DNA from: Chelydra serpentina | Lineage: Eukaryota; Chordata; Testudines; Chelydridae | Reading direction: 5' to 3' | NCBI GenBank assembly: GCA_037349315.1 | Contig: JBAIAC010000035.1 | Span: forward strand, 12,414,501-12,478,500 | Length of the DNA: 64,000 nucleotides | In this document: positions 1 through 12,500 of the stretch, one piece after another | Position numbering within the stretch: the stretch's first letter is position 1 | How the letters are laid out: each line of letters starts with the position of its first letter | Made by a program: the position numbers and the translations under genes | The notes under the pieces: generated by a model | Database searches by the model: none | What the model was told of the DNA's origin: nothing | Seen by the model: only the letters and a program-made list of their open reading frames with translations

Positions 1-1823
1 AACCTTCCCGGTGCTCTAAAGTTTAAGTGTAACAATGACCAAAGCAAAAGCTTATCTGGCAATAATGGTATTAGGAACAATTTAGTGATTTACCAAATGC
101 ATACCGATTGGTTTACCAAATCTGAATGCACTCTAATACTGCATATAATGGACAAAGATTTTCAGTGTGATGCTGTAACCTTTACAATATAGGCTTGGGG
201 CCTAGCTATACATCAGTTGCAACTCTCATTGATTTCCAAAGAAATGACTTCAATGAGAGTAGGTTCAGGCCCTAAATTTTACTGATTAAAGTTGGACATA
301 GGTAAAAAAGTTATGCTTGGTTTTGAGAATCCCCAAAAATTCTGATTTCCAAGAAACTAACGACTAGGGATATAAACTAAGAGGTTTAGAAAGTCACACA
401 ATGTTTAAATTATTAAAAAGCAGGATCTGTATGCGTACAGACAAATTCTAATCTGAAGGGACAGCCAGTGGTTGTCACCAATATCAGAAAGATCTGTGGG
501 TATCCAAGTCAACCTTTCTAATAATAAAAAGGTTTATAGGGGAAATAGTATTCTAAAAGCCTCTTACCCCTGGTATTTGAAGCATTCAGCATCTTTAATA
601 ATCTATCGACTGAATCAATGAGACTGATAATCTAACCTGCAAATCAGGTGCACGCTCACCTTTGCACAGCCCTGGAGGAGATGGAAAACAAGGAACCTTC
701 TGAAGCCATCAGGAAACACTTTTAGACTCCTCTCTTTCCCCTACATACAGGGCACATCAAATAATCTTGATGGGGCCAGCCTCTGCTGAAAAGTTGGTGG
801 ATGCCCAAAGTGTATAGGAGGGGGACATGCACATAGCCTGATGGCTTAGAACTGCTCTACATACCCCACTCCCGGAGCCCAGTTAAGTCCAAGGCACAAA
901 AGAATCAATTTTGTAACTTAAAATAAGGACTTTTGTCAAGAACAAATGTAAGCCTTTACTATATCTTATGCAACATAAAGTTTAAATTAACACTGAGGAG
1001 CTGCACCATGTAGATGATTCCCGGATGAGATCAGAAGCATGTCATTCAAAGTATGTCACTGTGTTTGTGTCAACAGTGGAGAACTGTTCCAGGAGGCAGC
1101 AGAGGGGAAATCTCATAAAACAGTGACCTTGTTGGGTTTTATGTTTTGGAAAGTATCAGGGAGGCTGAGTGGCCTTTAGAGTGTTAGTCGCCAGGGGTGG
1201 GAGGGGGAAAAGAGAGAGAAACTATTTTGTTTATAAAACCTACCTTTTAGGAAGTTCTGCTGGGAATGTAAAAATTGATTCAGGATGGAACATGGTCAAG
1301 ATAATTAATCCTAGAGCAAATTTTTACAGTATTATAAAAAACCGACAGCAGCACTCACTGCAACAAGTTATTGAATATGTGAATGCTTTACATTAGGGTT
1401 TTTAAATTCATTGTACTAAAGAATGCAATCTAGCTAATTATCTCATTAAATAGGACTGAAGTGAATGCACAATGGGTTAAATGCACCACACCTGTGTTTA
1501 AATGCATAAGGCTAAAAACCAATCCTTGGTTGATGGATTCATAAGGGGAAGCTAGTGATATTAAGAATCAGTCTGTTAAAGAATTAGGCCATATAGGACA
1601 GCTGGCTAGCGTAGCAAAAGGTAGCTGTAATATTTATCTAAGGAAATTAAAATGAATTATGCTAAGTTGCGTTGCTGCTTTGTGGTACAGAAGAGTGGGC
1701 AGAGGAAGACCACCAAATTAGTGTACTTAAGACCTAACTGATGTAGGCCGAGTACTTCCATCCCTTTTCTTTCAGGTTATTTTTTCCAGGTTTGTAAGTG
1801 CTTGCAACTTTGGCAGGGTTCTT
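1..1823. other. Unannotated stretch
   Basis: AT-rich sequence without recognised exons or well-defined repeats. The 75-residue open frame at 1,169 shows no family resemblance and no splice context. A 'tgacttcaatgagagt' repeat motif occurs near 246. Confidence 0.6.
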
Positions 1824-1826
1824 TAA

Positions 1827-2117
1827 GGGTAGGTCTATACTCACGCGTCCTGTCGGAGGTGCGGGATCGATCTTCTGGGTTCGATTTATCGCATCTTGTC
1901 TAGACGCGATAAATCGAACCAGGAAGTGCTCCGCCGTCGACCCTGGTAATCCAGCTCGACGAACGGAGTAGGCGGAGTCGACGGGGGAGCCTGCGCGCCG
2001 CGTGTGGACCCCGGGTAAGTGCTTTTTCATTCGAACTAAGATAGTTCGACTTCAGCTACTCATGTAGCTGAAGTTGCGTATCTTAGTTCGAATTCTGGGG
2101 TTAGTGTAGACCAGCCC
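1827..2117. mobile_element. PIF/Harbinger-type MITE with two internal hairpins
   Basis: Ends gggtaggtctatac / gtgtagaccagccc, flanked by the 3-bp duplication TAA. Inside are two strong palindromes: ttcgatttatcgc...gcgataaatcgaa and cgaactaagatagttcg...cttagttcgaa. Related to the copy at 20,763. Confidence 0.8.
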
Positions 2118-2649
2118 TAAGAAACCTAGGATGTGCTCTTATAGGCTAGGAACTTCTAAAGGAGTCTAAGGTAGCCGGTACTCAAATCAGATTGAAAGTC
2201 AATGGAATGTGGGTACGTAATTACCTTTGACTCCTTCCGAATTAATCACCTTCCTTTTGTTTTGGACAAATACCTCTCCCTCCCTCACTGTCAAACCTGA
2301 GCAATAGTATCTGGAAACCTATTGCAGAATTAGAAAGTGTCTTAGATCAAAGGCAAAACAACTAGGCCCCCCATCTTGCAAACATGTACATTTTATGTAT
2401 GTATTAAAATGTAAGCATATGAGTAGTTTCACAAAAGTCAGTGTATGGTATTAATAACCCTGCCTAGTCAATATGATTACTCGTGTGCTGAATTTTATGT
2501 ACATGCATACTGCTTGCAGCTCTAAGACTTCAACCTGCAAACTTTTACGTGCATAGCCTTTACTTAGTCCTATTGATAGACTTCAGTGGGATTACTTGCA
2601 TGAGTAGGGGTTTCCAAGGTCAGGCTCTAATATGGTATTTCATCTAGAC

Positions 2650-3689
2650 GAGGCCTGCACACCTCGTAAAGCGGTGAAGAAAACAGCTGATGGCTGAAAC
2701 CCCCTGACCCTGCGGAAACACGCCCCCAGCGCCACCCGGCCCCGTGGAAACAACAATCAATGCAGTTGTAGATAAATCTCTGCATTATGCATTTTTGTAT
2801 AACTTTTATATGACTTTGTATTGAACCTTGGTAATGTGTTATAACAGACTCCTAAGATGCTATAATTAAGGTAAAAGAAAAATGTCTTTTTGCTAGAAGT
2901 AGAATGAGATCTTCCTCCCTCCCCCACACTTTGTAATCAATTGCCCTGTTGAATGAGGAAGGCGTGGAAGGCAGGCACCTCCAGACAGCTGCAACCCTTG
3001 GAGAGGGGATGGGAGTCAGACCAAGGACAATCAGACTTGTCAAGTGGGCTGTCTATAGAAGAGCAGACATACTGACGGCCTCGGGGGTCAGAAGCAAGCA
3101 CCTTCCTTTGGGAACACCCTCTTTGCAGCATTGGGACAACCCCCAGCCCAGAGAAAAGCAGCAAAAAGGACCAACGGACACAGTCCCAGATTCAAAATCT
3201 GGGAGATTTGCCCCCCTCCAGCCACTGACTCGCTGCTCGCCACCTCACCCCGCTCCCAAGTATAAAGCCTCGCCACCACTGCCCGCCCGCCTTGTCATCC
3301 CCCCAGCTCGCCTCCTCACCCCCCGCTGCTTGCTTGCCTCCTCAGACCCCCCACAACCAGCTCACCTGCCCCCCCCCCTCCCACCACTGCCTGCCCGCTC
3401 CGCTCATCATCCCCCCACCCCCTCCGGCTTGCCTCCTCACCCCCCCACTCACCTCCTCAGCCCCCCACCCTTGCCACCAGCTCACCTGCCTGCCCGCCAC
3501 TGGCCTCTTACCTTCTGCTGCTGGCTCACCCTCACTCCCCAGCCTGCCACTCGCCTCTTCACAACCCTGGCCAGCTCGCCGGCCATTGGCTTGCCCCACT
3601 CCGCCGCTTGCCTACTCATCCCCTGCGGGCCACACAGTGAGCCCACACGGGCCACATGCGGCCCGGGGGCCGTATGTTGTGCAGGCCTG
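2650..3689. mobile_element. hAT-type non-autonomous element, 1.04 kb, GC-rich
   Basis: Terminal inverted repeats gaggcctgcaca / tgtgcaggcctg (11 of 12) are flanked by a perfect 8-bp target duplication, atctagac at 2642-2649 and 3690-3697. The right half (about 3,280-3,640) is a C-rich array of ccagctcgcctcctcacc-like units. The long proline-rich open frames here are by-products of that composition. No transposase is present. Confidence 0.88.
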
Positions 3690-3697
3690 ATCTAGAC

Positions 3698-4248
3698 CTT
3701 CAGTAGATATTTTTCCATATGGCAAGAGCACCACGATAAACTAATTAGTCTCTGTTCAGAATGATCATATATCAAATGCTGTAGAACAGGACTGAGGTAC
3801 ATGTGCAAGCTGTCTACTTGGATCACATCAACACTAAGTTGCTCACTTTTATGAACATTATTCTTAACTACAAAAAAGAATCTACTTCAGAATTACTTTT
3901 AAAGTTTTCATAATTTTCTTTATAAATATTAGCAAGTTGCCATATCAATCCAAATGTTTTTATTTAATACAATTTAATCACCCATTCCTCACTGCATATT
4001 CTTTCAATTAATTGAATATATGGTGCACCTAGAGAACACTGCCCAAGTCAAAATATTACTTATTTGTACAATTTTTTTTAAACAAATAATTAAGAACTTC
4101 CTGCAAGGCATGCATGAACACGCTATTTCAAATGATGCCTCAACAATTGACATCTGTAGATAATGGACTACACTATACAATGCAAGTTATACTTCTGTGA
4201 GCCTCTTCTTCTATATCATGATCATATGCTTCTGCCCCTTACAGTGGA
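3698..4248 (-). other. 3' flank of the MEIKIN candidate
   Basis: AT-rich, contains the candidate AATAAA at 3959-3964 and is otherwise featureless. The 3' UTR probably occupies about 4248 to 3940. Confidence 0.4.
3959..3964 (-). terminator. MEIKIN: Candidate poly(A) signal of the MEIKIN candidate
   Basis: AATAAA on the minus strand, the first canonical hexamer I found downstream of the stop at 4249. No transcript evidence is available, and AT-rich surroundings make chance matches likely. Confidence 0.35.
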
Positions 4249-4338
4249 TCATTTAATTCTTTCATTTGACTCCTGAAGAAAACCAAAGAGCTCATCCATG
4301 GTCACTGTTGACCCAGTTTTTGGTACTCGTAATAACAT
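4249..4338 (-). CDS. MEIKIN: MEIKIN candidate last exon with stop
   Basis: 90 nt ending in TGA at 4251-4249. In phase 0 it reads [20 protein letters not shown] then LQESNERIK. The other two phases end within 16 codons. Acceptor ACATTATTTTTCAG is strong. The helix-like C-terminus would be where mammalian MEIKIN binds CENP-C, but I cannot confirm the motif. A minus-strand AATAAA lies about 285 nt downstream at 3959-3964. Confidence 0.55.
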   Translation of the reverse strand: MLLRVPKTGSTVTMDELFGFLQESNERIK

Positions 4339-6455
4339 CTGAAAAATAATGTAAGGGTAAAAATAATTTATTGCGTGTGTAAATGATCTCTCTCTAAAAT
4401 ATATCAGTCTAACAAATTCTTTAGATAGTCTGTGGCATAACTGGCATGTATAGTCAGCCGTCTGCTGAGTAGTAGCAGGTATCAAGGCCTTATAGGTCAG
4501 CTTCCTCTTAGAGGAGAAATCAGCAATGCAAAGTTTGGGTATATCCTTAATACAGCTTGTTTATTTTACATTATATACCCCAGCCCTTGACAGAGGTGGT
4601 CAAACAGCATGCAGGCAATCCCCTCTTTTAAAAAAATCTCAGCCAAAACAGATTCCCAGGAAGCAATTGTTTCAAGAGAGGACTAGTCAAAGATTAAGGA
4701 AAAGAGCAAACTCTGTTACCTCTCACTACGGCTCCTCTAAAAAGAAATGTCAAAAAGTATTTCTTCAGAGAAAGAACAGTACTCTCACTAATAATGAGAC
4801 CTTGTAAGACTATGTGCAACTGCGCCACCTGGTGACCCTCAGGATAACAGTATTTAAAATTTGTGCAGCTATTTGTTCTGCGGACATTTCCCCTAAAAGT
4901 TACAGCTCAGAAGTACTGTCCTGATCCTGCTCTTATTAGTAAGTGGCTACTGTCTACATACAATAAGTATTTCTCAGTGATTGCCAGTACATGCAGAGAT
5001 GTATGAGCATGACAGTTACACAGAAATTAATTTCAGGATATGGTTCTAGGAATTCTTTAGGTGTATCCATGTTTCTGATAGCTTAACAAGACAAATGCCT
5101 GAAAAGACATGCTTACAGCGAGCTAACAGTATTTTGAGTTTAATACCTTAAATTTGCCTTTTACATACTTACCAGAGGACTGAACCTGGTGCCATTCTGC
5201 ACACAGTATACCTCAAACAAATTGACATCTACTCTACAGAACTATGATCAGATCCTCCACAAGTGAAATTTAAAGGGGGTGAAGGAGGATCACAGAAATA
5301 GATGAAGTGGAAGCAGACAGTATATAGAGAGGGGAAGTGGAAAATATATGCAGAAAGAGGAACAAATGGGATTTAAACATTTTTGTACAGCTATGAGAAA
5401 TTTGACAGATTAAATACCAATAGCGTAAATTTTTAGTAAATATTAGTTTCACTTAATGCATTAAATGCAACAATTATGTAAAGTTAAATATCAGTCTCTA
5501 AAACTTTGAAGTTAATAGGAGCTGTTAAGTACTCAGTACTTTTGAGAACCTAGGTTTAAACATTCAGTTCTCCAAGTTTTAGATACAGCACAGTACTTTC
5601 TAAAAAAAATAAAAAAACCCATGAGTTTTCCAATGCAGTGTTTATAATTTGAAACATTTCAATAGAGGAGTTCTGTAACATGCCAGAGCTACAATATGAA
5701 AAAACGTGATAATCCATTCACGGAAAGTAGGGTATTATGGGAAATGTACATGAGGCTCAATTCTACAAGATACTGAAAACACTGACCCCAATCCAGGAAA
5801 ATTTAGGCACCTGCTTAATTTTTAAACATAAGCATATTTCCATTGAAATCAGTGCAATTAGTCACGCATGGTTAATTTTAAGCATATGCTTAATGCCTTA
5901 ACTTCAATGGGAATATTCTCATGCTTGATGTTAAGCATGTCTTTGCTGGGCTAGGGCCAGAGTGTCAGTCCATTTCAGGATCAAGCCCACTGTAAGTTAG
6001 CCAAAAACCACTCATTTCTACCACCTCCGCCCCAGGAAGTGTCTGTCAAATGAGTTTAATGGATGGTGGATATTTTTAAAAGATTTCACAAGTCTACTTG
6101 TGACCTGATCAGAATTTGACTTCAGATTTCAAGGTAAAGGATACATGCAAACCCAGCCTACCATCTTGCTAACGCTTCTGCTATGACAGAAACCTCAAAA
6201 AACTAGAACAGCAAAGAAGCTCAGAATTCCCCTTCTGCTCATATGACTAAGCAGTTTGTAATGCTTTATAAACACTTGTACATCTTGATTTAGAATTGGA
6301 TCACATTATGTTTTACAAGTGTCCCATTATTCCCGAACCAATGTTTATTTTAGTTACTTACTACCAGTTATTTTGGAATAGGTTCTGCATTTTCCTAATG
6401 CCATTGTGCACAAGATGAAAAGAGAACACTCCCTTGTCGTTTTTTTTTATTTTTT

Positions 6456-6519
<64 letters not shown>

Positions 6520-9500
6520 TACACACACACACACACACATATACATACATATATATACATACACACACAGAGGAGTAAATTATTGATAATTTTTACACAT
6601 TTTAAAAGCACACACACACACACACATATACATACATACACACACAGAGGAGTAAATTATTGATAATTTTTACACATTTTAAAAGCACTTAGCCTATGTT
6701 CTAGATGATCTATGTATATATTTTACCATGTTAAAAGAAAACAATATAATCTTTTGCATTAAAACTTCCATGAGCTATTTTTGTGCTAGTGTCTCGTATC
6801 TGGGTTGAAGCTAAATAATGCCATAGTCTAATGGCCAACTAGCTGTAATTAGTTTTTCTGGAAAAGTGCTTGAAAGAAATATTCTTAAAACTAGAAGAAT
6901 TACTTTAAACTTTACTACTAAGTAGAGACATGCTATCCAGTGGCATGCCAAGAAATCTGCAGATGAAAAGTTTACAGTATTAGTGAGACCAATACTGGAA
7001 TACTACCTCCAGTTCTGGTGCTGATGTTTTAAAACAGGATGTTGAAAAATAGGGAAGGGAGCCACAAAAATTGTTTGCGGGCTGGGGAAAATGCCATAGA
7101 GGGGGAAACTATTCATCCTATCAGAAAGAATACTGAGAGGTGACTTGATTACAGCGTATAAGTACCTTCATGGTGAGAAAATACCAGTTACTTAAGAGCA
7201 CTAACCTAGCAGGGAAAGACAAAACAAGAACCAGCGGCTGAAAGCTGAAGCCAGACAAATTCAAATGAGAAATAAGGTACTAATATTTAACAGGGAGGGC
7301 AATTAACTGTTGGAACAAACTATCAAGGAAAGTGGTGGAGGCTCCATCTCTTAAAAAAAGTCTTCAAAATCAAGACTGGATGCCTTTCTGGAAGATCTGA
7401 TTTATTCAAACAAATTATAGGGCTCAATACAGGGATTAACACTGAGTGAAATACAACTTCTTTTGATATACAGGAAGTCAGATTAGATAATCTAATGGTC
7501 CCTTCTGGCTGTAAAATACAAAATGCAAACACTGAAATATTATAATTAGGTACAAATAAGATGACTTAAGTTACTTAAACTCTCAAATCTATTTTTAAAA
7601 GAACTGATTGTAATTTCTAAAGAAGTTAAAAGGAACATGTATGGGGTTCCTATGAGCTTATCACACCTTTGAAGATAGACAAGACAAAACCGAGTGGCTC
7701 CAAATACTCATTCCACTACATAAATATCTTCACAATTCTCAAAAGTTCATGCTTATGCTATTTTTGTGTCAAAACATATTTTGAGAGATGGGTGTTGAAC
7801 AGATTATAAAATTAAGCAGCTAAAGTACCAGATTTAAATCTTCAGAACAATATGCCTGTAAGAGATACTATTTGAATTAAAGGTAGCACCTGGGAACTCC
7901 ACTCTAGGATCAGGGCCTAAGAACCATACACACTATAGACGACTGTTCCTACACTACAGAGTTTATGGTCTAAGTATTCAACAAGATACAAGATGACAAC
8001 TGGGATGGAGGAGGAAGATGCAACAAAATGGGCAGAGTTTAGCAGAAAACTAAAAGCCTGAGCTGGCCACTAGCCTAACCAATGCCAGAGTATGATTTGT
8101 AAGCATCATGGCAAAGGAGGATTTTAAGGAAGGATTTAGAGAAGACGGTGGTGGCTTCATAAATATTGACATGGAGTTTTATTCCCAAACATAGGGCAGC
8201 ATGGGCCCAAAGCACAGAGGTACTTGAAGCATCAGAAAAGTGAGTAAGTGCAAAGGTGTGGTAGAGGATCAATGCCTTGATAAGTTGTGTAGGTCCAATT
8301 TTAATGCCTCTTTCCTGTCCATTTTGGGGTGAAAAGTACCCATGAAATCTCCGTGGACAAGCAAATGCAGAAATGTAACTATCTGTGGCCCTTGCATGGA
8401 GGGTTGGGTCCAGTAGTAAGGGGAAATTTCTTGAACCCTCTCCAGTCCTTGTGCACCTATAATGCACAGTGATTTCACTACACAGGTGTGAAAGGTTTTT
8501 GAAGAGAAAAGCTCTGTCATTTTATTGAGCTTCCCTAATGAATCTTACGGAGAATGTCAATGCTTCACTGTTGCACCACTTTATTATAATTTTTTCATCT
8601 CAGATGCGGGGGGCAAGTGGTGTTTGTTTTAAAGAGAAAACTACAACTCCCATGCTCAAGTAGTATTTCTATCATTTACATATGAAACAATTTTCTATAT
8701 TCCGTTACCTTCAGGTATTCCTTCAGGGGGATGCAATGTGTTTCTGTTTATTGGAGTTCGGTGAACCATGGAGATCCTAAGCCCTGGTGAAGTTTTAATA
8801 ATAGAGCAGATTTCTTTGTTTTTTGTATTCGATTTCTTGTTTTGTGTTTCTTTGTTATGCAGAGACTGAAAAGAGTGAAGCAACTCCAGTTATATAACAT
8901 CTATTGACATGTAAGTGATCTTATAACCTTCTTTAAGGGAAGCTCTTGATATCAGTAGGAGTTTGTACAAAGAGAGGGAGGAATAGTGCCATTAGAGATT
9001 ACAGATATCAAGGGATATTACTACAGAATATTAAACTAAGATTACTCTTGTACATTTAATGAAATACTATAGCAACAGTTCTCAAAAACTGCAAGACACT
9101 TTTAAAGTCAAGCATTTAAATATTTATATAATTAAGTTATATATACTCAACTGTATACAATATTGTAATACTCTAACATCTTCTACCATGAAACTATTGG
9201 GCCAGAGCTAAAAATTAAAATATATATCTCAAGATTACAACCTGATAAATAGTTTTTTCTTCTGAACTCAAAGATGCAGGAACAATTTCTTCTGAGTTTA
9301 CATATGGACCCGTTGAATTTAGGAATAAGTCTTCACCAAAAGAGGCCTTGTGCACTGGTGACAAGTTAAACTACACCTCAACCAAAATATAAGCAATATC
9401 AGTAATATGTACTTAAAATTCAGCTGATTTACTGGTAAGGTAATAAACAAAATTGAATTCAAAGTGAGAGATGGCCTGTGCTGAGAGAATAGGATTAGGA

Positions 9501-12500
9501 ATCACAAACTCCCAAATCATTGGAGTCATCGCGGTCTTGGGCAAATCATTTAGGATGCGTCTTTAACTTCCCAGCTGCAGTGTTTCCCCCACCCCAGACA
9601 GAGAATTGCAATAGAGGGGTTCATGGTAGTGCACGAAAAACAACAGTGTGGATGCTGCGTCATTGGTAGAAGCTCAGGCTAGCCTTCTGAGCTCAAACCC
9701 ACCCAATCCCCTGGGTCTGAGTGGAGGTGGCTAGTCCAAGTCTCAGCCAGTGCCACAACATCCTCTATGCTATTTCTAGCATGCTAGCATCTGTATCGGG
9801 GCTGGGAATCTCCCTCCCAGCTGCCGCGTAGATACATCTGTATGCTCGGATTTAGAATCCTCATGTATAAAATGGGAATATTAATACATCTCTCACATGG
9901 CTTGTTAGGGTTAATAAATTTGAGTTTCTAAAGCAGGTTCAGCAGAAAAGCTTGATGTATTATATCAACACACAATACTGGAGAGAGCCGGTACATCTTC
10001 CTTCCGAATAATTTAGTTCCATATTATGGAGTCTTCCTATTGAAGGAGCATCTCTAAAACGGTGCAGTTTTTTTTGTCTGAATTCATCTCATATGTCCTG
10101 CACAAAGATAAAAACTAATGCATTAATCCAGGGGTGGCCAACCTGTGGCTCCGGAGCCACATGCGGCTCTTCAGAAGTTAATATGCAGCTCCTTGTATAG
10201 GCACCAACTCCGGGGCTGGAGCTACAGGCGCCAATTTTCCAATGTGCCGGGGGGTGCTCACTGCTCAACCCCTGGCTCTACCACAGGCCCTGTGCCTCCA
10301 CTCCACCCCTTCCCACCCCATCCTTTGAGCCTGCCATGCCCTGCTCCTTCCCACCCAGAGCCTCCTGCACACCACAAAACAACTGATCAGTTGGTGCGGG
10401 GAGAGAGGGGGAGGCACTGATTGGCGGGGCTGCCCATGGGCGGGAGGTGCTGGGAGCAGGGTGGGGGAGGAGAGCTGATGGTGGGCTGCTGATGTATTAC
10501 TGTGGCTGTTTGGCAATGCACATTGGTAAATTCTGGCTCCTTCTCTGGCTCAGGTTGGCCACCCCTGCATTAACCTAAGGAATTAAAGGTTTTTAAAATG
10601 CAATTTAAATATAGGTGGCATTGGTTTTCAACAAATAGTTTTGAAATAGTATGTTGGTGCAAATAAAGCTGTAAGGTGTTCATTTAACTATATAAAATCT
10701 TTTTAAAAATCAAACATTCAATTTTAACAAGTAGGTATTCTAAGAAATGTCCAGTTGAGTGGATTTGCGGCACAATTGTTCGTAACTTAAAAATGAGTCA
10801 CAAATAAGTTAATTGCATGCATAAGTGAGGTGTACAAATTGTACATCTAATTTATTCCTAAACAATCTCAATTTATAAAAAAGATTAACCATCCACTTTA
10901 ATTTTCAACTGTTTTACCATATTAAAAAAATATTACCCACTAGTGTTTTGTATATTCATCTCACCTCTAGTTCTTCTGGCTGAAAGTATGCTGTGCTTGT
11001 TAGCAATTGTCTATTTTTTTCTGTGATCAATACTTTAGAATTCATTTCCTGTTTAGAAATACAAGAGCATGTAAACATCAAAAATACTCTTGGCAATTTC
11101 CTTCATTAGTAATTTGGGGTCCTATTCTATTTCCTTTGTACAAAATGGCACATTCTGGGATTCTATTAAAATTCTAAGAAACCGATCTAAAAGGTAAAGT
11201 AACAGTTTATTCTACATTCATGTACTTTTGTTCTTGTATTCTTTAAATGAAGGCATCGAATCAGTTTACTGCAGCATAAAGGGACGAGAGTTTACTTCTC
11301 AAGCCCACCCTCAATGGAGGGATTAGACACTTCTTCCCTGTCTAGTGGTCTGATAACAGTTCTCTCTCTTCTCTGGATTCTCCAAATCATTCTGAGTTAG
11401 GAAACAAGATAGAAGGTATAGTTATCAGTGACACTAACTAGTTCTTCCAAAGCACTCCACTTCATATCCACCCACAATTCTCAGAATTAGTTTAATTTCA
11501 TGTATTTGCCCTTGATGGAATCTGATCATTTAAAAAAATACAGACTTGTGACTTATTTTGACTTATTATCTGAACAAGAAAGAGGAAGCATACAACATAC
11601 AAAGTGATCCAAAACCCAGCATTTGGAGGCCCGAGGCTGATCTTAAGTCATTTTTAGGGTCTTTTCCCCCACCCCACCCCCCGCGCACACACTTTGTTTT
11701 TGTGAAAGGGGGGAAGCTCGGGGGTCACTGGCGGCAGTGGCAGCTGGCCAGTTGCAGGAGGTCCCGCCACTGCTGGAGGGTCCCCTGTCGCCTGCAGAGG
11801 CTGGTCAGTTGCTGCATGCAGCAGATTTTTTTGTTCCAAAGCATCACAGCACTGGCCTAACTCTGCTCCCATTGAATTCCTCCCTAATTAAAGTTAAAGC
11901 AGATGGTTAATTTTTACCCTAATTTCTACTGCTGCCCCAGACACAATCCTCAAGGCCATACAACAGGCCTTCCCACAGCTCTCATTGGCCAGGAATGGCA
12001 CACCGTGGCTACTGGGAGCTGCAGGCAGCCGTGCTTGCAGACGGTCAATGTAAACAAACTGTCTCGCAGCCCACCAGCGGATTACCCTGATGGGCCGCAG
12101 GTTACCCACCACTGGTCTAGACCAAGCTTTGTGTTAGAATTCCTAACTGTTGCACTACCAGTGATCAAAGCACTAGTACAGATTAGCTGCTGGCATCTTT
12201 ACTACATACTTTAACACTACTCGGAGCAGGTGGTGAAGATGCCCCTTGGCGTTCTACACTAGCACTCCGTACACTGATAATGAAAGAATGGAGATGTTAA
12301 CCAAGCAGAAGCTTAGTATATACACAAGACCAACGAGTATAACCTACTCTAACCAGATTCATTTTCAGCAATACAGGGCCTGATCCTGTATGCCTTGTGC
12401 ACTCAGGACACTTTTATGCTTCAATGAGCGTTCTGGGTGCACAAGGAAGGCTGAAAATGGACTATTGTCTATGTAAACGTAAGCTGAACTGTCACGGCTT

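Larger units (their letters stand above)
4339..8708 (-). other. MEIKIN: Intron(s) of the MEIKIN candidate, must hide a short exon
   Basis: Phase requires an exon of length 2 mod 3 here. A strong donor CTG|GTAAGTATG lies at 5172-5171, with possible acceptors ending at 5197 and 5212, but both lengths (24 and 39) leave the wrong phase. The interval also holds the microsatellite, a CR1 fragment and an unclassified repeat. Confidence 0.5.

Noticed and set aside
2949..3695. 248-residue proline-rich open frame
   Set aside because: It covers the C-rich array inside a hAT element with clear target duplications; composition explains the lack of stops.
4526..4807. 93-residue lysine-rich plus-strand open frame
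   Set aside because: No homology recognised, no plus-strand gene context, AT-rich sequence inside a minus-strand intron.
5173..5211. Possible penultimate MEIKIN exon with strong GTAAGTATG donor
   Set aside because: Lengths of 24 or 39 nt do not restore the frame to the last exon; kept only as an unresolved candidate.
6361..6663. Open frames of repeated Tyr-Ile or Thr-His
   Set aside because: Translation of the TA/CA microsatellite.
8075..8520. Two minus-strand open frames of 83 and 130 residues
   Set aside because: The interval includes a repeat shared with 43,338, and the frames do not join the exon chain in phase.
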